Below, one piece after another: positions 51,879 to 59,838 of a DNA stretch of 64,000 bases (positions are counted from its first letter, which is position 1; each line of letters opens with the position of its first letter). The notes below the pieces were generated by a model. The model had not been told where the DNA came from. It ran no database searches and saw only the letters and a program-made list of their open reading frames with translations. The DNA is from Sporosarcina sp. BI001-red (lineage in GTDB: Bacteria > Bacillota > Bacilli > Bacillales_A > Planococcaceae): assembly GCF_003384035.1 (NCBI RefSeq), contig NZ_QQAK01000010.1, forward strand, positions 186,001-250,000, read 5' to 3'. The translations under genes and the position numbers were made by a program.

Positions 51879-53519
51879 ATGAAGCCATTTTCACACACGA
51901 ATCGAACTCATATTTTACAACAACTTTCGAACTCTCATTACGATGTCATCGTCGTTGGTGGAGGTATTACTGGAACCGGTATTGCGTTGGATGCTACGAC
52001 GCGTGGGTTAAAAGTACTTCTAATAGAAATGCAAGACTTTGCAGCAGGAACGTCAAGCCGCTCCACTAAACTGGTTCATGGCGGTCTTCGCTATTTAAAA
52101 CAACTTGAAGTGAAACTAGTTGCAGACGTTGGGAAAGAGCGAGCAATTGTCTATGAAAATGCACCTCATGTAACGCACCCCGAATGGATGCTGCTGCCAT
52201 TTTATAAAAGCGGAACGTTCGGCAAGTTCTCGACGTCGTTTGGTCTTCAAGTGTACGACTTTCTAGCAGGAGTGAAAAAGTCTGAACGGAGAAAGATGCT
52301 GTCTAAAGAAGAAGTACTCGAACATGAACCTCTATTGAATAAGGAAGGATTAATCGGTGGTGGCGAATATGTGGAGTACCGTACAGACGACGCCCGATTA
52401 ACGATGGAGGTCGCAAAAAAAGCCCATGAACAAGGGGCAGATTTGATTAATTACACAAAAGTTACTAAGTTTTTATATGATGAACAAGGTCAGGTCAATG
52501 GTGTCCAGATGGAAGACCAGCTCACTGGTGAACCGTATGCTACACTTGGTGCAATTGTCGTGAATGCAGGAGGACCGTGGGTGGAACAAGTGATGGATCT
52601 TGACGAAAAAGTGGAAGGCAAGAAATTGCTGTTGACGAAAGGTGTCCATTTAGTATTCGATCGTTCCGTATTGCCACTCCATCAACCGATTTACTTTGAC
52701 ACGCCAGACGGACGAATGATCTTTGCGATACCGCGCAATGGAAAAACGTACGTTGGAACGACAGACACTGTTTATGAAACGGATCTTAAAAATCCTAAAA
52801 TGACTGATGAGGATAAGGAATATTTATTGCGTGCAATCACAAAAATATTTCCCAATGCGTTTATCGGAATGAGTGATATTGAATCTACATGGGTAGGGGT
52901 GCGTCCGCTGATCCAGCAAGAAGGCAAAGGGCCGTCTGAAATCTCACGAAAAGATGAGGTGTGGACTTCTTCAACTGGACTGCTAACGATCGCAGGCGGG
53001 AAACTGACAGGGTATCGAAAAATGGCACAGTCCATTACAGATACAATCAGTGAAAAGCTGGAAGCACAAGGTGTTAAAGCGGGACCTTGTGTGACGAAGA
53101 CTCTGCCTTTGTCTGGCGGAGATTTTAACAAATCCAGTGATTACTCGCATTATGTAGAAGATCGAGCACACGAACTGACAAAGCTTGGTTTGTCTTTCCA
53201 AGATGGACTCAATATAGCATCTATGTACGGAACAAACACGAACCAAGTCGCAGAACTTGTGAGTCGTGTGAATCCATCCAGCGAACTACCGCGCGCGATC
53301 CAACTCACTCTGCTATACGCGATTGAGTACGAAATGGCGATGACACCTGTCGATTACTTCATGCGCAGAACAGGCGCCATATTCTTTGATATCAACTGGG
53401 TTGAGAAATGGAAAGCACATGTCATTTCTTATATGAAGGAAGTTCTTAATTGGTCAAGTGAACAAACGAACCAGTACAGTGAAGAACTCGAAGCAAGGTT
53501 AGCAGACGCGAAAGGGTAA
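51879..53519 (+). CDS. glpD: Aerobic glycerol-3-phosphate dehydrogenase
   Basis: FAD enzyme of 546 aa, peripheral on the inner membrane, oxidising glycerol-3-phosphate to dihydroxyacetone phosphate and passing electrons to quinone. N-terminal dinucleotide fold VVGGGITGTGIALDATTRG, then SSRSTKLVHGGLRYLKQ, KGVHLVFDR, and the STWVGVRPLIQ/GGKLTGYRKMA blocks; C-terminal helical domain. GGAG lies 11 bases before the ATG; a TTG at 51873 is an alternative start. It would use glycerol-3-phosphate delivered by the ugp transporter at 19-24 kb. No glpF, glpK or GlpP antiterminator site is visible here. Confidence 0.95.
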   Translation: MKPFSHTNRTHILQQLSNSHYDVIVVGGGITGTGIALDATTRGLKVLLIEMQDFAAGTSSRSTKLVHGGLRYLKQLEVKLVADVGKERAIVYENAPHVTHPEWMLLPFYKSGTFGKFSTSFGLQVYDFLAGVKKSERRKMLSKEEVLEHEPLLNKEGLIGGGEYVEYRTDDARLTMEVAKKAHEQGADLINYTKVTKFLYDEQGQVNGVQMEDQLTGEPYATLGAIVVNAGGPWVEQVMDLDEKVEGKKLLLTKGVHLVFDRSVLPLHQPIYFDTPDGRMIFAIPRNGKTYVGTTDTVYETDLKNPKMTDEDKEYLLRAITKIFPNAFIGMSDIESTWVGVRPLIQQEGKGPSEISRKDEVWTSSTGLLTIAGGKLTGYRKMAQSITDTISEKLEAQGVKAGPCVTKTLPLSGGDFNKSSDYSHYVEDRAHELTKLGLSFQDGLNIASMYGTNTNQVAELVSRVNPSSELPRAIQLTLLYAIEYEMAMTPVDYFMRRTGAIFFDINWVEKWKAHVISYMKEVLNWSSEQTNQYSEELEARLADAKG

Positions 53520-53583
53520 GTATGCCAACTAGTCATTTAGAAGGAAAATATTGACAGCCGTGAAGGTGAGGAGGAACTATTAG

Positions 53584-53970
53584 ATGAACACATATATTAA
53601 AGAAACTACTAAAACACGCAACGAAGCGATTCAAGCGATAGAAATATCTTTGCAACAAGCAAAATTCGGAGTGCTTTGGAACTTTGACTTGAGTGCAAAA
53701 CTTGAGGAGAAAGGCGTTCAGCCACCAGCGCCATATACAGTTCTTGAAGTTTGCAAACCATCTATAGCTGCAAACGTTCTAAATGAAAGTTTGCTAGCAG
53801 GAGCCTTCTTGCCATGTAAGATTGTCGTGTATGAAGAAGATGAAGTCATTAAGATTGCCATGCCTTTACCGACTAAGTTAATGGAAGGCTTTGACAACGA
53901 ACGTATTCTTACCGAGGTTAAAGAAGCTGAGCAGCAACTAATCAGATGCATCGATCAAGCCGCTGATTAA
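53584..53970 (+). CDS. DUF302-domain protein
   Basis: Soluble protein of 128 aa matching the DUF302 fold (YTVLEVCKPSIAANVLNES and PCKIVVYEEDEVIKIAMPLP). Function unknown; family members often lie near sulfur or redox genes. A strong GGAGGA precedes the ATG. It follows glpD by 64 nt and ends in its own terminator, and lies about 350 nt before the cst-like sulfur operon, which may be relevant. Confidence 0.82.
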   Translation: MNTYIKETTKTRNEAIQAIEISLQQAKFGVLWNFDLSAKLEEKGVQPPAPYTVLEVCKPSIAANVLNESLLAGAFLPCKIVVYEEDEVIKIAMPLPTKLMEGFDNERILTEVKEAEQQLIRCIDQAAD

Positions 53971-53985
53971 TGATAGAAGTATGTT

Positions 53986-54014
53986 GAACGCCTCCTTGGA
54001 TGGAGGCGTTTTTG
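53986..54014 (+). terminator. Intrinsic terminator
   Basis: AACGCCTCC/GGAGGCGTT hairpin with TTTTTG. Confidence 0.88.
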
Positions 54015-54071
54015 CTTGGTTAAAGGGTACTAGGGCTGGGCAAGTTGTAGGGGGGTATGAAAGTTTATGAT

Positions 54072-54144
54072 TTGCTCATAAATCACGAAAAGTGATCATA
54101 AAGATGAGATTGCGCTCATAATTCACAGAAAGTGATCATAACCC
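54072..54144 (+). repeat. Four-unit phrase array with exact 20-nt period
   Basis: The core TCATAA recurs with its CATAA part at 54077, 54097, 54117 and 54137, exactly 20 nt apart. Preceding bases alternate between GC and GTGA-type (GCTCATAA, GTGATCATAA). The intervening bases are variable. A different phrase from arrays A-C but the same architecture. Confidence 0.8.
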
Positions 54145-54216
54145 CAGATTTTCGCACATCGGTTTCTCTCACCTATGCTATTTATCTTATTTTCATTACT
54201 AGCCAAAACACGGACT

Positions 54217-54258
54217 TTGACAAGCAACTATATACTGTGTAATATACGGCATGGGGTA
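54217..54258 (+). promoter_or_regulatory. Sulfur operon promoter with CsoR/CstR-like site 1
   Basis: TTGACA (54217-54222), 17-nt spacer, TAATAT (54240-54245). Overlapping the -10 and start is TACGG-CATG-GGGTA (54245-54258), a degenerate version of the downstream palindrome. Confidence 0.65.
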
Positions 54259-54290
54259 TTTATTCCTAAATATATTTTTATCTAAAATTA

Positions 54291-54304
54291 TACCCCTACG
54301 GGTA
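54291..54304 (+). promoter_or_regulatory. CsoR/CstR-like operator 2
   Basis: TACCCCTACGGGTA (arms TACCC and GGGTA, AT-rich flanks) resembles the G/C-core pseudopalindromes bound by CsoR/CstR-family repressors, which respond to copper or persulfides. It lies 46 bp (centre to centre) downstream of site 1 and 18 bp before the first gene. No such repressor is encoded in the window. Confidence 0.65.
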
Positions 54305-54322
54305 ATTTGGAGGCGGAAGATA

Positions 54323-54622
54323 ATGATGAAAGAAATAACACCACAAGAAGTACAACAGCTACTAGCTGGTAAGCAACCTATTCATTTGATTGATGTGCGT
54401 GAAACAGATGAAATTGAAAGTGGCAAGATTCCTGGAATCACACACATTCCGCTTGGTCTTCTTGAATTCAAATTACAAGACTTAGATAAAGCAAAACACT
54501 ACATTGTGGTATGTCGCTCAGGTGGACGAAGTGGCCGCGCCGTGCAACTTCTTGATGATCACGGTTACCAAGCCATGAACATGGTAGGTGGAATGATGGC
54601 TTGGGACGGAGAAATCGTATAA
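54323..54622 (+). CDS. Single-domain rhodanese (sulfurtransferase)
   Basis: Cytoplasmic sulfurtransferase of 99 aa, first gene of the sulfur operon. Rhodanese fold with IHLIDVRETDEIESGKIPG and the active-site loop VVCRSGGRSG, Cys being the persulfide carrier. The frame is open upstream, but GGAGG nine bases before the ATG at 54323 sets the start; a second ATG follows immediately. It corresponds to the N-terminal domain of the three-domain CstA of staphylococci; here it is a separate gene, 38 nt before the TusA-rhodanese gene. Confidence 0.88.
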   Translation: MMKEITPQEVQQLLAGKQPIHLIDVRETDEIESGKIPGITHIPLGLLEFKLQDLDKAKHYIVVCRSGGRSGRAVQLLDDHGYQAMNMVGGMMAWDGEIV

Positions 54623-54660
54623 CACCAGTTGATGAACTAGCTGGAATTGGAGGTAGCGAT

Positions 54661-55275
54661 GTGATTAAGACTGAACATATTCTTGATGCCAAAGGGCTCG
54701 CGTGTCCAATGCCAATTGTGCGTACGCGAAAGGCGATGAATGACTTGTTTTCCGGAGACATTTTGGAAGTATTGGCGACTGACAACGGCTCGACCGCAGA
54801 CATAAAAGCTTGGGCGGCGAGTTCTGGCCACGCCTACTTAGGAACAGAAACTGAAGGGGATGTGTTGCATCATTTCATGAAGAAAGATAGCGCCAACGTG
54901 GAAGTGAAACAAGAAGTTCCAGTGATCAAACTGGATACATTTTTGAGAAAACTTGAGCAAGATTCCTCACTGGTGATTATCGACGTCCGTGAAGTGAAGG
55001 AATATAACGAAGCCCATATTCCAGGTGCTATCCATTTCGCTCTAGGTGAAATCGAAACAAGTATGCATGAATTGAACAAAAGCGAAGACATATATCTAAT
55101 CTGTCAAACAGGAAGAAGAAGTGGAATAGCTGGGATCCAACTAGCAGAAAATGGCTTCAAACACGTATACAACGTAGTACCAGGCATGACCGAATGGAAA
55201 AAAAAACAGACAAAAGGGGAAATTAATTATGACAACTCGTACAGCAATTATCGCAGCAAATGGAGAACTTTTTGA
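54661..55275 (+). CDS. TusA-rhodanese fusion (CstA-like)
   Basis: Two-domain sulfur carrier of 204 aa: TusA domain (about 1-75) with the sulfur-binding Cys15 in GLACPMPIV, then rhodanese (about 85-185) with VIIDVREVKEYNEAHIPG and the loop LICQTGRRSG. GGAGG seven bases before a GTG defines the start. With the preceding gene it makes up the domain set of CstA. Its last 46 bases overlap the dsrE-like gene in another frame, giving an unusual basic tail (SYSNYRSKWRTF). Confidence 0.87.
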   Translation: MIKTEHILDAKGLACPMPIVRTRKAMNDLFSGDILEVLATDNGSTADIKAWAASSGHAYLGTETEGDVLHHFMKKDSANVEVKQEVPVIKLDTFLRKLEQDSSLVIIDVREVKEYNEAHIPGAIHFALGEIETSMHELNKSEDIYLICQTGRRSGIAGIQLAENGFKHVYNVVPGMTEWKKKQTKGEINYDNSYSNYRSKWRTF

Positions 55276-55624
55276 CGCGTACAAGGTATTCAACATCGCA
55301 ACTGCAGCAGCTGCAAGCGAACACGAGGTCACCATCTTCTTTACGTTTGAAGGCTTGAACTTGATCCACAAACAAGCATCTGCCAACCTTCCATTACCTG
55401 AAGGGAAAGAGCATTTTGCAAAAGGATTCAAAAATGCAAACGTGCCAGCCATTCCGGAATTGATTGCGATATCGCAAGAGCTTGGTGTGAAATTCATTGC
55501 GTGCCAAATGACAATGGACGTCATGGGGTTGGAAGTTGACGCATTTGTAGACGGTATCGAAGTTGGCGGCGCAGTAACATTCCTGGAGTTTGCGAAAGAA
55601 GCAGACGTGACACTAACGTTTTAA
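55229..55624 (+). CDS. DsrE/DsrF-family sulfur-relay protein
   Basis: Soluble protein of 131 aa of the DsrE-like family. The pattern AIIAANGELFDAYKVFNIATAA at the start and VKFIACQMTMDVMG, with the conserved Cys92, matches DsrE2-type persulfide carriers. AAGGGGA precedes the ATG, which lies inside the end of the upstream gene. It likely passes sulfane sulfur between the rhodanese/TusA proteins and the persulfide dioxygenase. Confidence 0.87.
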   Translation: MTTRTAIIAANGELFDAYKVFNIATAAAASEHEVTIFFTFEGLNLIHKQASANLPLPEGKEHFAKGFKNANVPAIPELIAISQELGVKFIACQMTMDVMGLEVDAFVDGIEVGGAVTFLEFAKEADVTLTF

Positions 55625-55657
55625 CTAGAGATTTAATCATAGAAAGAGGTTGTAATC

Positions 55658-56779
55658 ATGCCAGTTCGAATTATGAAACCACAAGAAGTTGCACGATACA
55701 GTATCGACAAAAAGCCTCTCTTCATCCTAGATGTGCGGAATGAAGATGCGTTTACAGATTGGAAAATTGAAGGTGAGTCTATTGAGTACTTGAATATTCC
55801 GTATTTCGATTTATTGGACGGTGTCGATGACATTAAAGGAAAATTACCTAAGGACCGGGACATTCTTGTTGTTTGTGCTAAAGAAGGGTCTTCACAAATG
55901 ATAGCGGAAATGCTTTCTGAGGAGGGTATAAAAGTTTCATATCTCGAAGGCGGTATGAAAGCTTGGAGTGAATACTTGGAGCTTGTGAAAGTTGGCACGT
56001 TAAAAAGTGGTGGAGAACTCTATCAATTCGTCCGTCTAGGCAAAGGGTGCCTCTCCTATATGGTGATTGACGCAGGCAAAGCAGCAGTCATCGACGCAAC
56101 ACGCATGACAGATGTATTCTTCAACTTTGCGAAAGAAAAGGGAGTTACAATCGAGCACGTTTTTGATACGCATTTGCACGCGGATCACATTTCGGGTGGA
56201 CGTGTCATTGCAGAAGCAACAGGTGCGAACTATTACTTACCGAGTCAAGATGCAGAAGAAGTCGTCTTTGACTATCACAAATTAGCAGATGGGCTTTGCA
56301 TCACTGTAGGCGAAACGTCAATAGAGGCTGTATTCTCACCAGGTCATACAAGTGGATCAACGTCATTTGTCGTAGATGAAGCTTACTTGCTCACTGGAGA
56401 TATTTTGTTCATCGACTCGATCGGACGTCCTGACCTTGCAGGTATGGCGGACGATTGGGTAGGCGACTTACGTACGACACTCTACAATCGCTATCAACAG
56501 TTATCTGAGGACCTGCTCGTGCTACCTGCGCACTTCATGGAAATGAAAGAAGTGAATGTAGACGGTAGCGTCGCAATGAAACTCAGCACACTCTTCTCAG
56601 AAAATCACGGGTTGCAAGTTGAGGATGAAAACGAATTTCGTACACTCGTAACAGAGAATTTACCACCACAACCAAATGCGTATCAAGAAATCCGTAAAAC
56701 CAATATGGGTGTCCTCACTCCAGACGATGAAACACAGCGCGAGATGGAAATCGGACCGAATCGTTGTGCCGTACGATAA
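55658..56779 (+). CDS. Rhodanese-MBL persulfide dioxygenase-like (CstB-type)
   Basis: Cytoplasmic enzyme of 373 aa combining an N-terminal rhodanese domain (about 1-105, active Cys73 in [10 protein letters not shown]) and a metallo-beta-lactamase-fold persulfide dioxygenase (about 115-330). Metal motif THLHADH (His172, His174, Asp176, His177), [11 protein letters not shown] and LPAHFMEM. The pair oxidises low-molecular-weight persulfides to sulfite/thiosulfate. Domain order differs from staphylococcal CstB, which I recall as having its rhodanese parts C-terminal. AGAAAGAGG lies before the ATG. Confidence 0.9.
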   Translation: MPVRIMKPQEVARYSIDKKPLFILDVRNEDAFTDWKIEGESIEYLNIPYFDLLDGVDDIKGKLPKDRDILVVCAKEGSSQMIAEMLSEEGIKVSYLEGGMKAWSEYLELVKVGTLKSGGELYQFVRLGKGCLSYMVIDAGKAAVIDATRMTDVFFNFAKEKGVTIEHVFDTHLHADHISGGRVIAEATGANYYLPSQDAEEVVFDYHKLADGLCITVGETSIEAVFSPGHTSGSTSFVVDEAYLLTGDILFIDSIGRPDLAGMADDWVGDLRTTLYNRYQQLSEDLLVLPAHFMEMKEVNVDGSVAMKLSTLFSENHGLQVEDENEFRTLVTENLPPQPNAYQEIRKTNMGVLTPDDETQREMEIGPNRCAVR

Positions 56780-56798
56780 CTAAGGAGGAATTTTGAAA

Positions 56799-57026
56799 AT
56801 GAAAGTAGATCACTTTTTAGACGCAACGGGACTGTCTTGCCCGATGCCAATCGTTAAAACACGCAATGCAATGAAAGACATCAACTCAGGAGAAATCCTT
56901 GAAGTGAAGACAACTGACAAAGGCGCAAAAGCTGATTTGACTGCGTGGACAAAGTCAGGTGGACATGAACTACTGGAGCAAACAGAAATAGATAACGTCC
57001 TTACGTTCTTTATTAGAAAAGGATAA
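56799..57026 (+). CDS. TusA-like sulfur carrier protein
   Basis: Small carrier of 75 aa with the TusA signature CPMPIVKTRNAMK and active Cys14. GGAGG ten bases upstream of the ATG; a TTG at 56793 is closer but less likely. A second TusA domain in the operon besides the fusion protein, so several sulfur relays coexist. Next gene is a TSUP exporter, 61 nt away. Confidence 0.88.
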   Translation: MKVDHFLDATGLSCPMPIVKTRNAMKDINSGEILEVKTTDKGAKADLTAWTKSGGHELLEQTEIDNVLTFFIRKG

Positions 57027-57087
57027 GTTTGAAAAAAGAAAGAGGACATGTATGTCTCCTTCGTTTTCTTGAAAGAAGGTTTGTGAG

Positions 57088-57864
57088 ATGAGTATCAGTT
57101 TCATCGTCGTTTTATTTCTAATCGGGTTTGTCGGGTCGTTTTTATCGGGAATGGCAGGTATCGGCGGCGCCATCGTCAAATATCCGATGCTCCTATTCAT
57201 CCCACCGTTATTCGGATTAACCGCGTTGACAGCTCATGAAGTGAGTGGAATCAGTGCAGTAGAAATCTTCTTTGCGACGATTGCGGGAGTTTGGGTATAT
57301 CGTGGAACAGGACTTCTGCACAAGACGCTCATCCTTTATATGGGTATATCAGTGTTGGTAGGAAGTTTCATCGGGGGACTTGGTTCGAGTTGTCTATCTG
57401 AGCAAGCGGTCAATATGGTGTACGGTGTGCTTGCAGTGGTTGCGGCAATTCTGCTATTCATTCCACGAAAAAAGGTGGAGGATCGACCAGCAAGTGAAGT
57501 GACATTCAATAAGTGGCTTGCGGCAGTGCTTGCATTTGTCGTTGGAGTAGCTTCAGGAATTGTCGGGGCAGGAGGCGCGTTTGTGCTCGTTCCAATCATG
57601 TTGACCGTCCTCGGGATCCCGACTAGAGTTACAGTTGCGTCGTCCCTTGCGATTACGTTCATTTCTTCGATTGGTTCTGCGACAGGAAAAATCGCAACAG
57701 GGCAAGTGTTATGGGGCCCAGCGATTGTCCTCATTCTGGCGGCACTCATTGCAGCACCACTTGGCGCGAAGGTCGGACAGAAAGTGAATCCCAACGTGCT
57801 GAAATGGATTCTTGCGATGCTGATTTTAGCGACTGCAATCAATATTTGGAGCGATTTGTTATGA
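57088..57864 (+). CDS. TSUP family transporter (TauE/SafE), sulfite export candidate
   Basis: Membrane transporter of 258 aa, about 8-9 helices, with both TSUP repeats: [19 protein letters not shown] and [25 protein letters not shown] precedes the ATG. As last gene of the cst-like operon it matches the TauE of staphylococcal cst loci and probably exports sulfite or thiosulfate formed by the dioxygenase. No terminator separates it from the following DMT gene, so read-through is possible. Confidence 0.9.
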   Translation: MSISFIVVLFLIGFVGSFLSGMAGIGGAIVKYPMLLFIPPLFGLTALTAHEVSGISAVEIFFATIAGVWVYRGTGLLHKTLILYMGISVLVGSFIGGLGSSCLSEQAVNMVYGVLAVVAAILLFIPRKKVEDRPASEVTFNKWLAAVLAFVVGVASGIVGAGGAFVLVPIMLTVLGIPTRVTVASSLAITFISSIGSATGKIATGQVLWGPAIVLILAALIAAPLGAKVGQKVNPNVLKWILAMLILATAINIWSDLL

Positions 57865-57912
57865 CGGTATGTGGTAAAATACTATCGTATTTACCATAGA
57901 CCGGAGGCTATT

Positions 57913-58794
57913 ATGACAAATCGTAACAAAGGAATATTATTGCTTTTAGCGTCGGCACTCGGCTTTTCACTTATGACCGCATTCGTGAAATTGTCCGGAG
58001 ATGTCCCAACGATGCAGAAAACGATTTTCCGTAATGGCGTATCGATGATTATCGCATTTTTCTTCGTCATTCACTTCAAAGAAAGATTGTTCGGTAAGCG
58101 AGAAAATCAGCGTCTGCTGCTGGTGCGGTCTGCACTCGGAGCAATCGGCATCGTGTTATATTTCTACGCGATTGACCATCTCGTTTTGGCGGATGCCGAT
58201 ATGTTGAACAAAATGAGTCCATTCTTTACGATTGTGTTCGCAGCACTATTTTTGAAAGAGCATGTAAAACCATTTCAGATGTATAGCATTTTACTCGCGT
58301 TTCTCGGGACGTTGTTCATCATCAAACCGTCGTTTTCACTCGATGTTCTCCCCTATGCAGCAGGGATTTTATCGGCCATATTTGCAGGTGGTGCATATAC
58401 CGTATTGCGTGCACTTGGGAGTCGTGAACAGTTTTACACCGTCGTATTTTACTTTTCGACATTCACGACCGTCGTGCTATTGCCGTTCGTGATTTTCACC
58501 TATCAATCCATGACATTACAACAGACAGTGTATTTGTTAGCAGCTGGCGTGTTCGCGACTGTTGGTCAATTCGGGATTACGCTCGCGTACAAATACGCAC
58601 CGGCAAAAGAAATCTCCGTGTTCAACTATTTCACGGTCTTGTTCTCTGCGATCCTTGGCTTCGTGCTGCTCGGACAAATTCCGGATGTCTATAGCTTCAT
58701 TGGCTATTTCATTATATTTGGAGCATCACTCTACATGTTTTTACGCAATCGTGGCGGGGAAGAAGTGCCTGCTGAATTGGTAAGTAAAAAGTAG
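57913..58794 (+). CDS. EamA/DMT-family transporter
   Basis: Drug/metabolite transporter of 293 aa with ten predicted helices in two EamA halves (start GILLLLASALGFSLMTAFVK; second half GILSAIFAGGAYTVLRALG). GGAGG five bases before the ATG at 57913 sets the start. It follows the sulfur operon by 48 nt with no obvious terminator between, hence may be its last gene, and ends at a strong terminator shared with the convergent S-box gene. Substrate unknown; family members often export amino acids such as cysteine or threonine. Confidence 0.87.
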   Translation: MTNRNKGILLLLASALGFSLMTAFVKLSGDVPTMQKTIFRNGVSMIIAFFFVIHFKERLFGKRENQRLLLVRSALGAIGIVLYFYAIDHLVLADADMLNKMSPFFTIVFAALFLKEHVKPFQMYSILLAFLGTLFIIKPSFSLDVLPYAAGILSAIFAGGAYTVLRALGSREQFYTVVFYFSTFTTVVLLPFVIFTYQSMTLQQTVYLLAAGVFATVGQFGITLAYKYAPAKEISVFNYFTVLFSAILGFVLLGQIPDVYSFIGYFIIFGASLYMFLRNRGGEEVPAELVSKK

Positions 58795-58806
58795 TTTTGT
58801 TATGAA

Positions 58807-58851
58807 TAAAACCCTCATTCTCACGAGATTTCGTGGGAATGAGGGTTTTTG
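58807..58851. terminator. Bidirectional intrinsic terminator
   Basis: AAAACCCTCATTC-CACGA stem with a short loop, T-tract after and A-tract before; between convergent genes. Confidence 0.9.
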
Positions 58852-58853
58852 CG

Positions 58854-59141
58854 TTATTTGAATAGATGTGTCGCATCTGGACCGAATGTGTCCTGAAGCA
58901 GTTTTTGTTTGCGTGTTTGAATCTGGCTAGTCAGCTCATCAGCCTGTCGTTGCATCGCCGCGATTTCTTGCAGTTCTTTCTGAAGTGATTTTTTCGATAG
59001 CAAGTCGCCCTGGTCGAAGTAGTCAATTTTTTGCTGTACACGTACAAGTGTCTGATGACGCTTCATAGCACCAGCTGTACTGCGTGGTTGTTCTTTTAAA
59101 ATCTGCTCTTTTTCTGCAATAAATCGTTCAATCGTTCTCAT
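58854..59141 (-). CDS. Small coiled-coil protein under SAM riboswitch control
   Basis: Charged, helical protein of 95 aa with heptad-like spacing (IERFIAEKEQILKEQ, then KKSLQKELQEIAAMQRQADE) and no membrane segment or cysteine. I do not recognise the family. The middle (AMKRHQTLVRVQQKIDYFDQ) resembles short ATPase- or DNA-associated coiled coils only in general terms. Start at 59141 has GAGGAG eight bases before the ATG; a GTG at 59150 is inside the ribosome binding site. It is the only gene after a complete S-box riboswitch and terminator, so it is predicted to be induced when S-adenosylmethionine is low. Confidence 0.75.
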   Translation of the reverse strand: MRTIERFIAEKEQILKEQPRSTAGAMKRHQTLVRVQQKIDYFDQGDLLSKKSLQKELQEIAAMQRQADELTSQIQTRKQKLLQDTFGPDATHLFK

Positions 59142-59168
59142 CTGGATCACTCCTCAAAAATTTGCCAA

Positions 59169-59201
59169 ACAAAAAACTCTTCCCCCGAGCAGAGAAGAGT
59201 T
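59169..59201 (-). terminator. S-box controlled terminator
   Basis: AACTCTTC/GAAGAGTT stem followed on the minus strand by TTTTTTGTTT. The 5' arm and loop (TCTTCTC) can pair with GAGGAGA of the aptamer P1 3' strand as an antiterminator. Confidence 0.88.
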
Positions 59202-59214
59202 GCTTAAGCGCAAA

Positions 59215-59318
59215 TTCTCCTCATCGTCCAGGTTTCCCTGTTGGCAGCAGCACCTTGCGTGAGCAGGTTGCTGAGACGTCATCGGGCCAAGTCCCTCGGT
59301 CTCTCTGGATAAGAAAAG
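59215..59318 (-). promoter_or_regulatory. SAM-I (S-box) riboswitch aptamer
   Basis: On the minus strand: P1 5' arm TTCTTATC, then AGAGAGACCGAGGGACTTGG, CCCGATGACG, CAGCAACC, AAGGTGCTGCTGCCAACAGG and GACGATGAGGAGAA. These are the conserved S-box core elements in order, including the kink-turn GAGGGA/GATGA and the GCAACC segment. Confidence 0.95.
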
Positions 59319-59340
59319 AGTCGTTCATTTAGTTAACGTA

Positions 59341-59369
59341 AGTGTAGCATATCGCACCGCACAGGGCAA
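59341..59369 (-). promoter_or_regulatory. Promoter of the S-box transcript
   Basis: TTGCCC (59364-59369), 17-nt spacer, TACACT (59341-59346) with TGC extension on the minus strand. Start would be near 59334, about 15 nt before the aptamer. Confidence 0.6.
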
Positions 59370-59414
59370 TATGCCCTTTAGGTGGGCTACTCCGTTGTAG
59401 GAGATATTTGACCT

Positions 59415-59604
59415 AACACGTTGTCCGACAGTTCTCAAGGTTTGTCGGACACCTAGCTATATTTCTTCGACACATATGCCAACTTCTCGATCACGCCGCA
59501 AGATTTGTCCGACACCTAGCGAAGTTTCTCGATAACGGGACACAATTCAACAACTTTAAAGGACTAATTGGGTGCGCTACGCTTGTTTGGGGAGGGCTAT
59601 ACCG
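59415..59604 (-). repeat. Phrase-repeat array C (single macro-copy)
   Basis: One diverged copy of the unit seen in arrays A and B: about six 21-nt units (TTGTCGGACACC, TTCTTCGACACA, TTCTCGATCACG, TTGTCCGACACC, TTCTCGATAACG on the plus strand), then the spacer with GCGCTACGCTTG. The stretch 59605-59838 continues with remnants such as ATCGGCAACGAGACAC, also found at the left edge of array A. Confidence 0.85.
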
Positions 59605-59838
59605 CTGTTAGGGTGAGCATCGGCAGATCCAGACAACAATCGGCCACATCAAGGGATTAATCGGCAACGAGACACAACTTAGCCAAGGGAATTCCCTATT
59701 TCATTGGTGGAAACATTGTCTGGGGATTCGGGGAGGCGTATGCTTGAGTAAGAAGTCATTAGCACGCCTGTGTAGACACATAATCTTAGCATCCGTGCGC
59801 ACAAAAGTGGAATTGCCAACTACAAAGGAGGCGCTCAT

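Noticed and set aside
51873-53519. GlpP-type antiterminator leader before glpD
   Set aside because: No inverted repeat with a T-tract lies between the mgtC stop and the glpD start; the gap is only about 85 nt.
54323-55275. Frameshifted single cstA gene
   Set aside because: Both halves have their own ribosome binding site, the first ends in a normal rhodanese C-terminus, and 38 nt separate them; a natural split is simpler than a frameshift.
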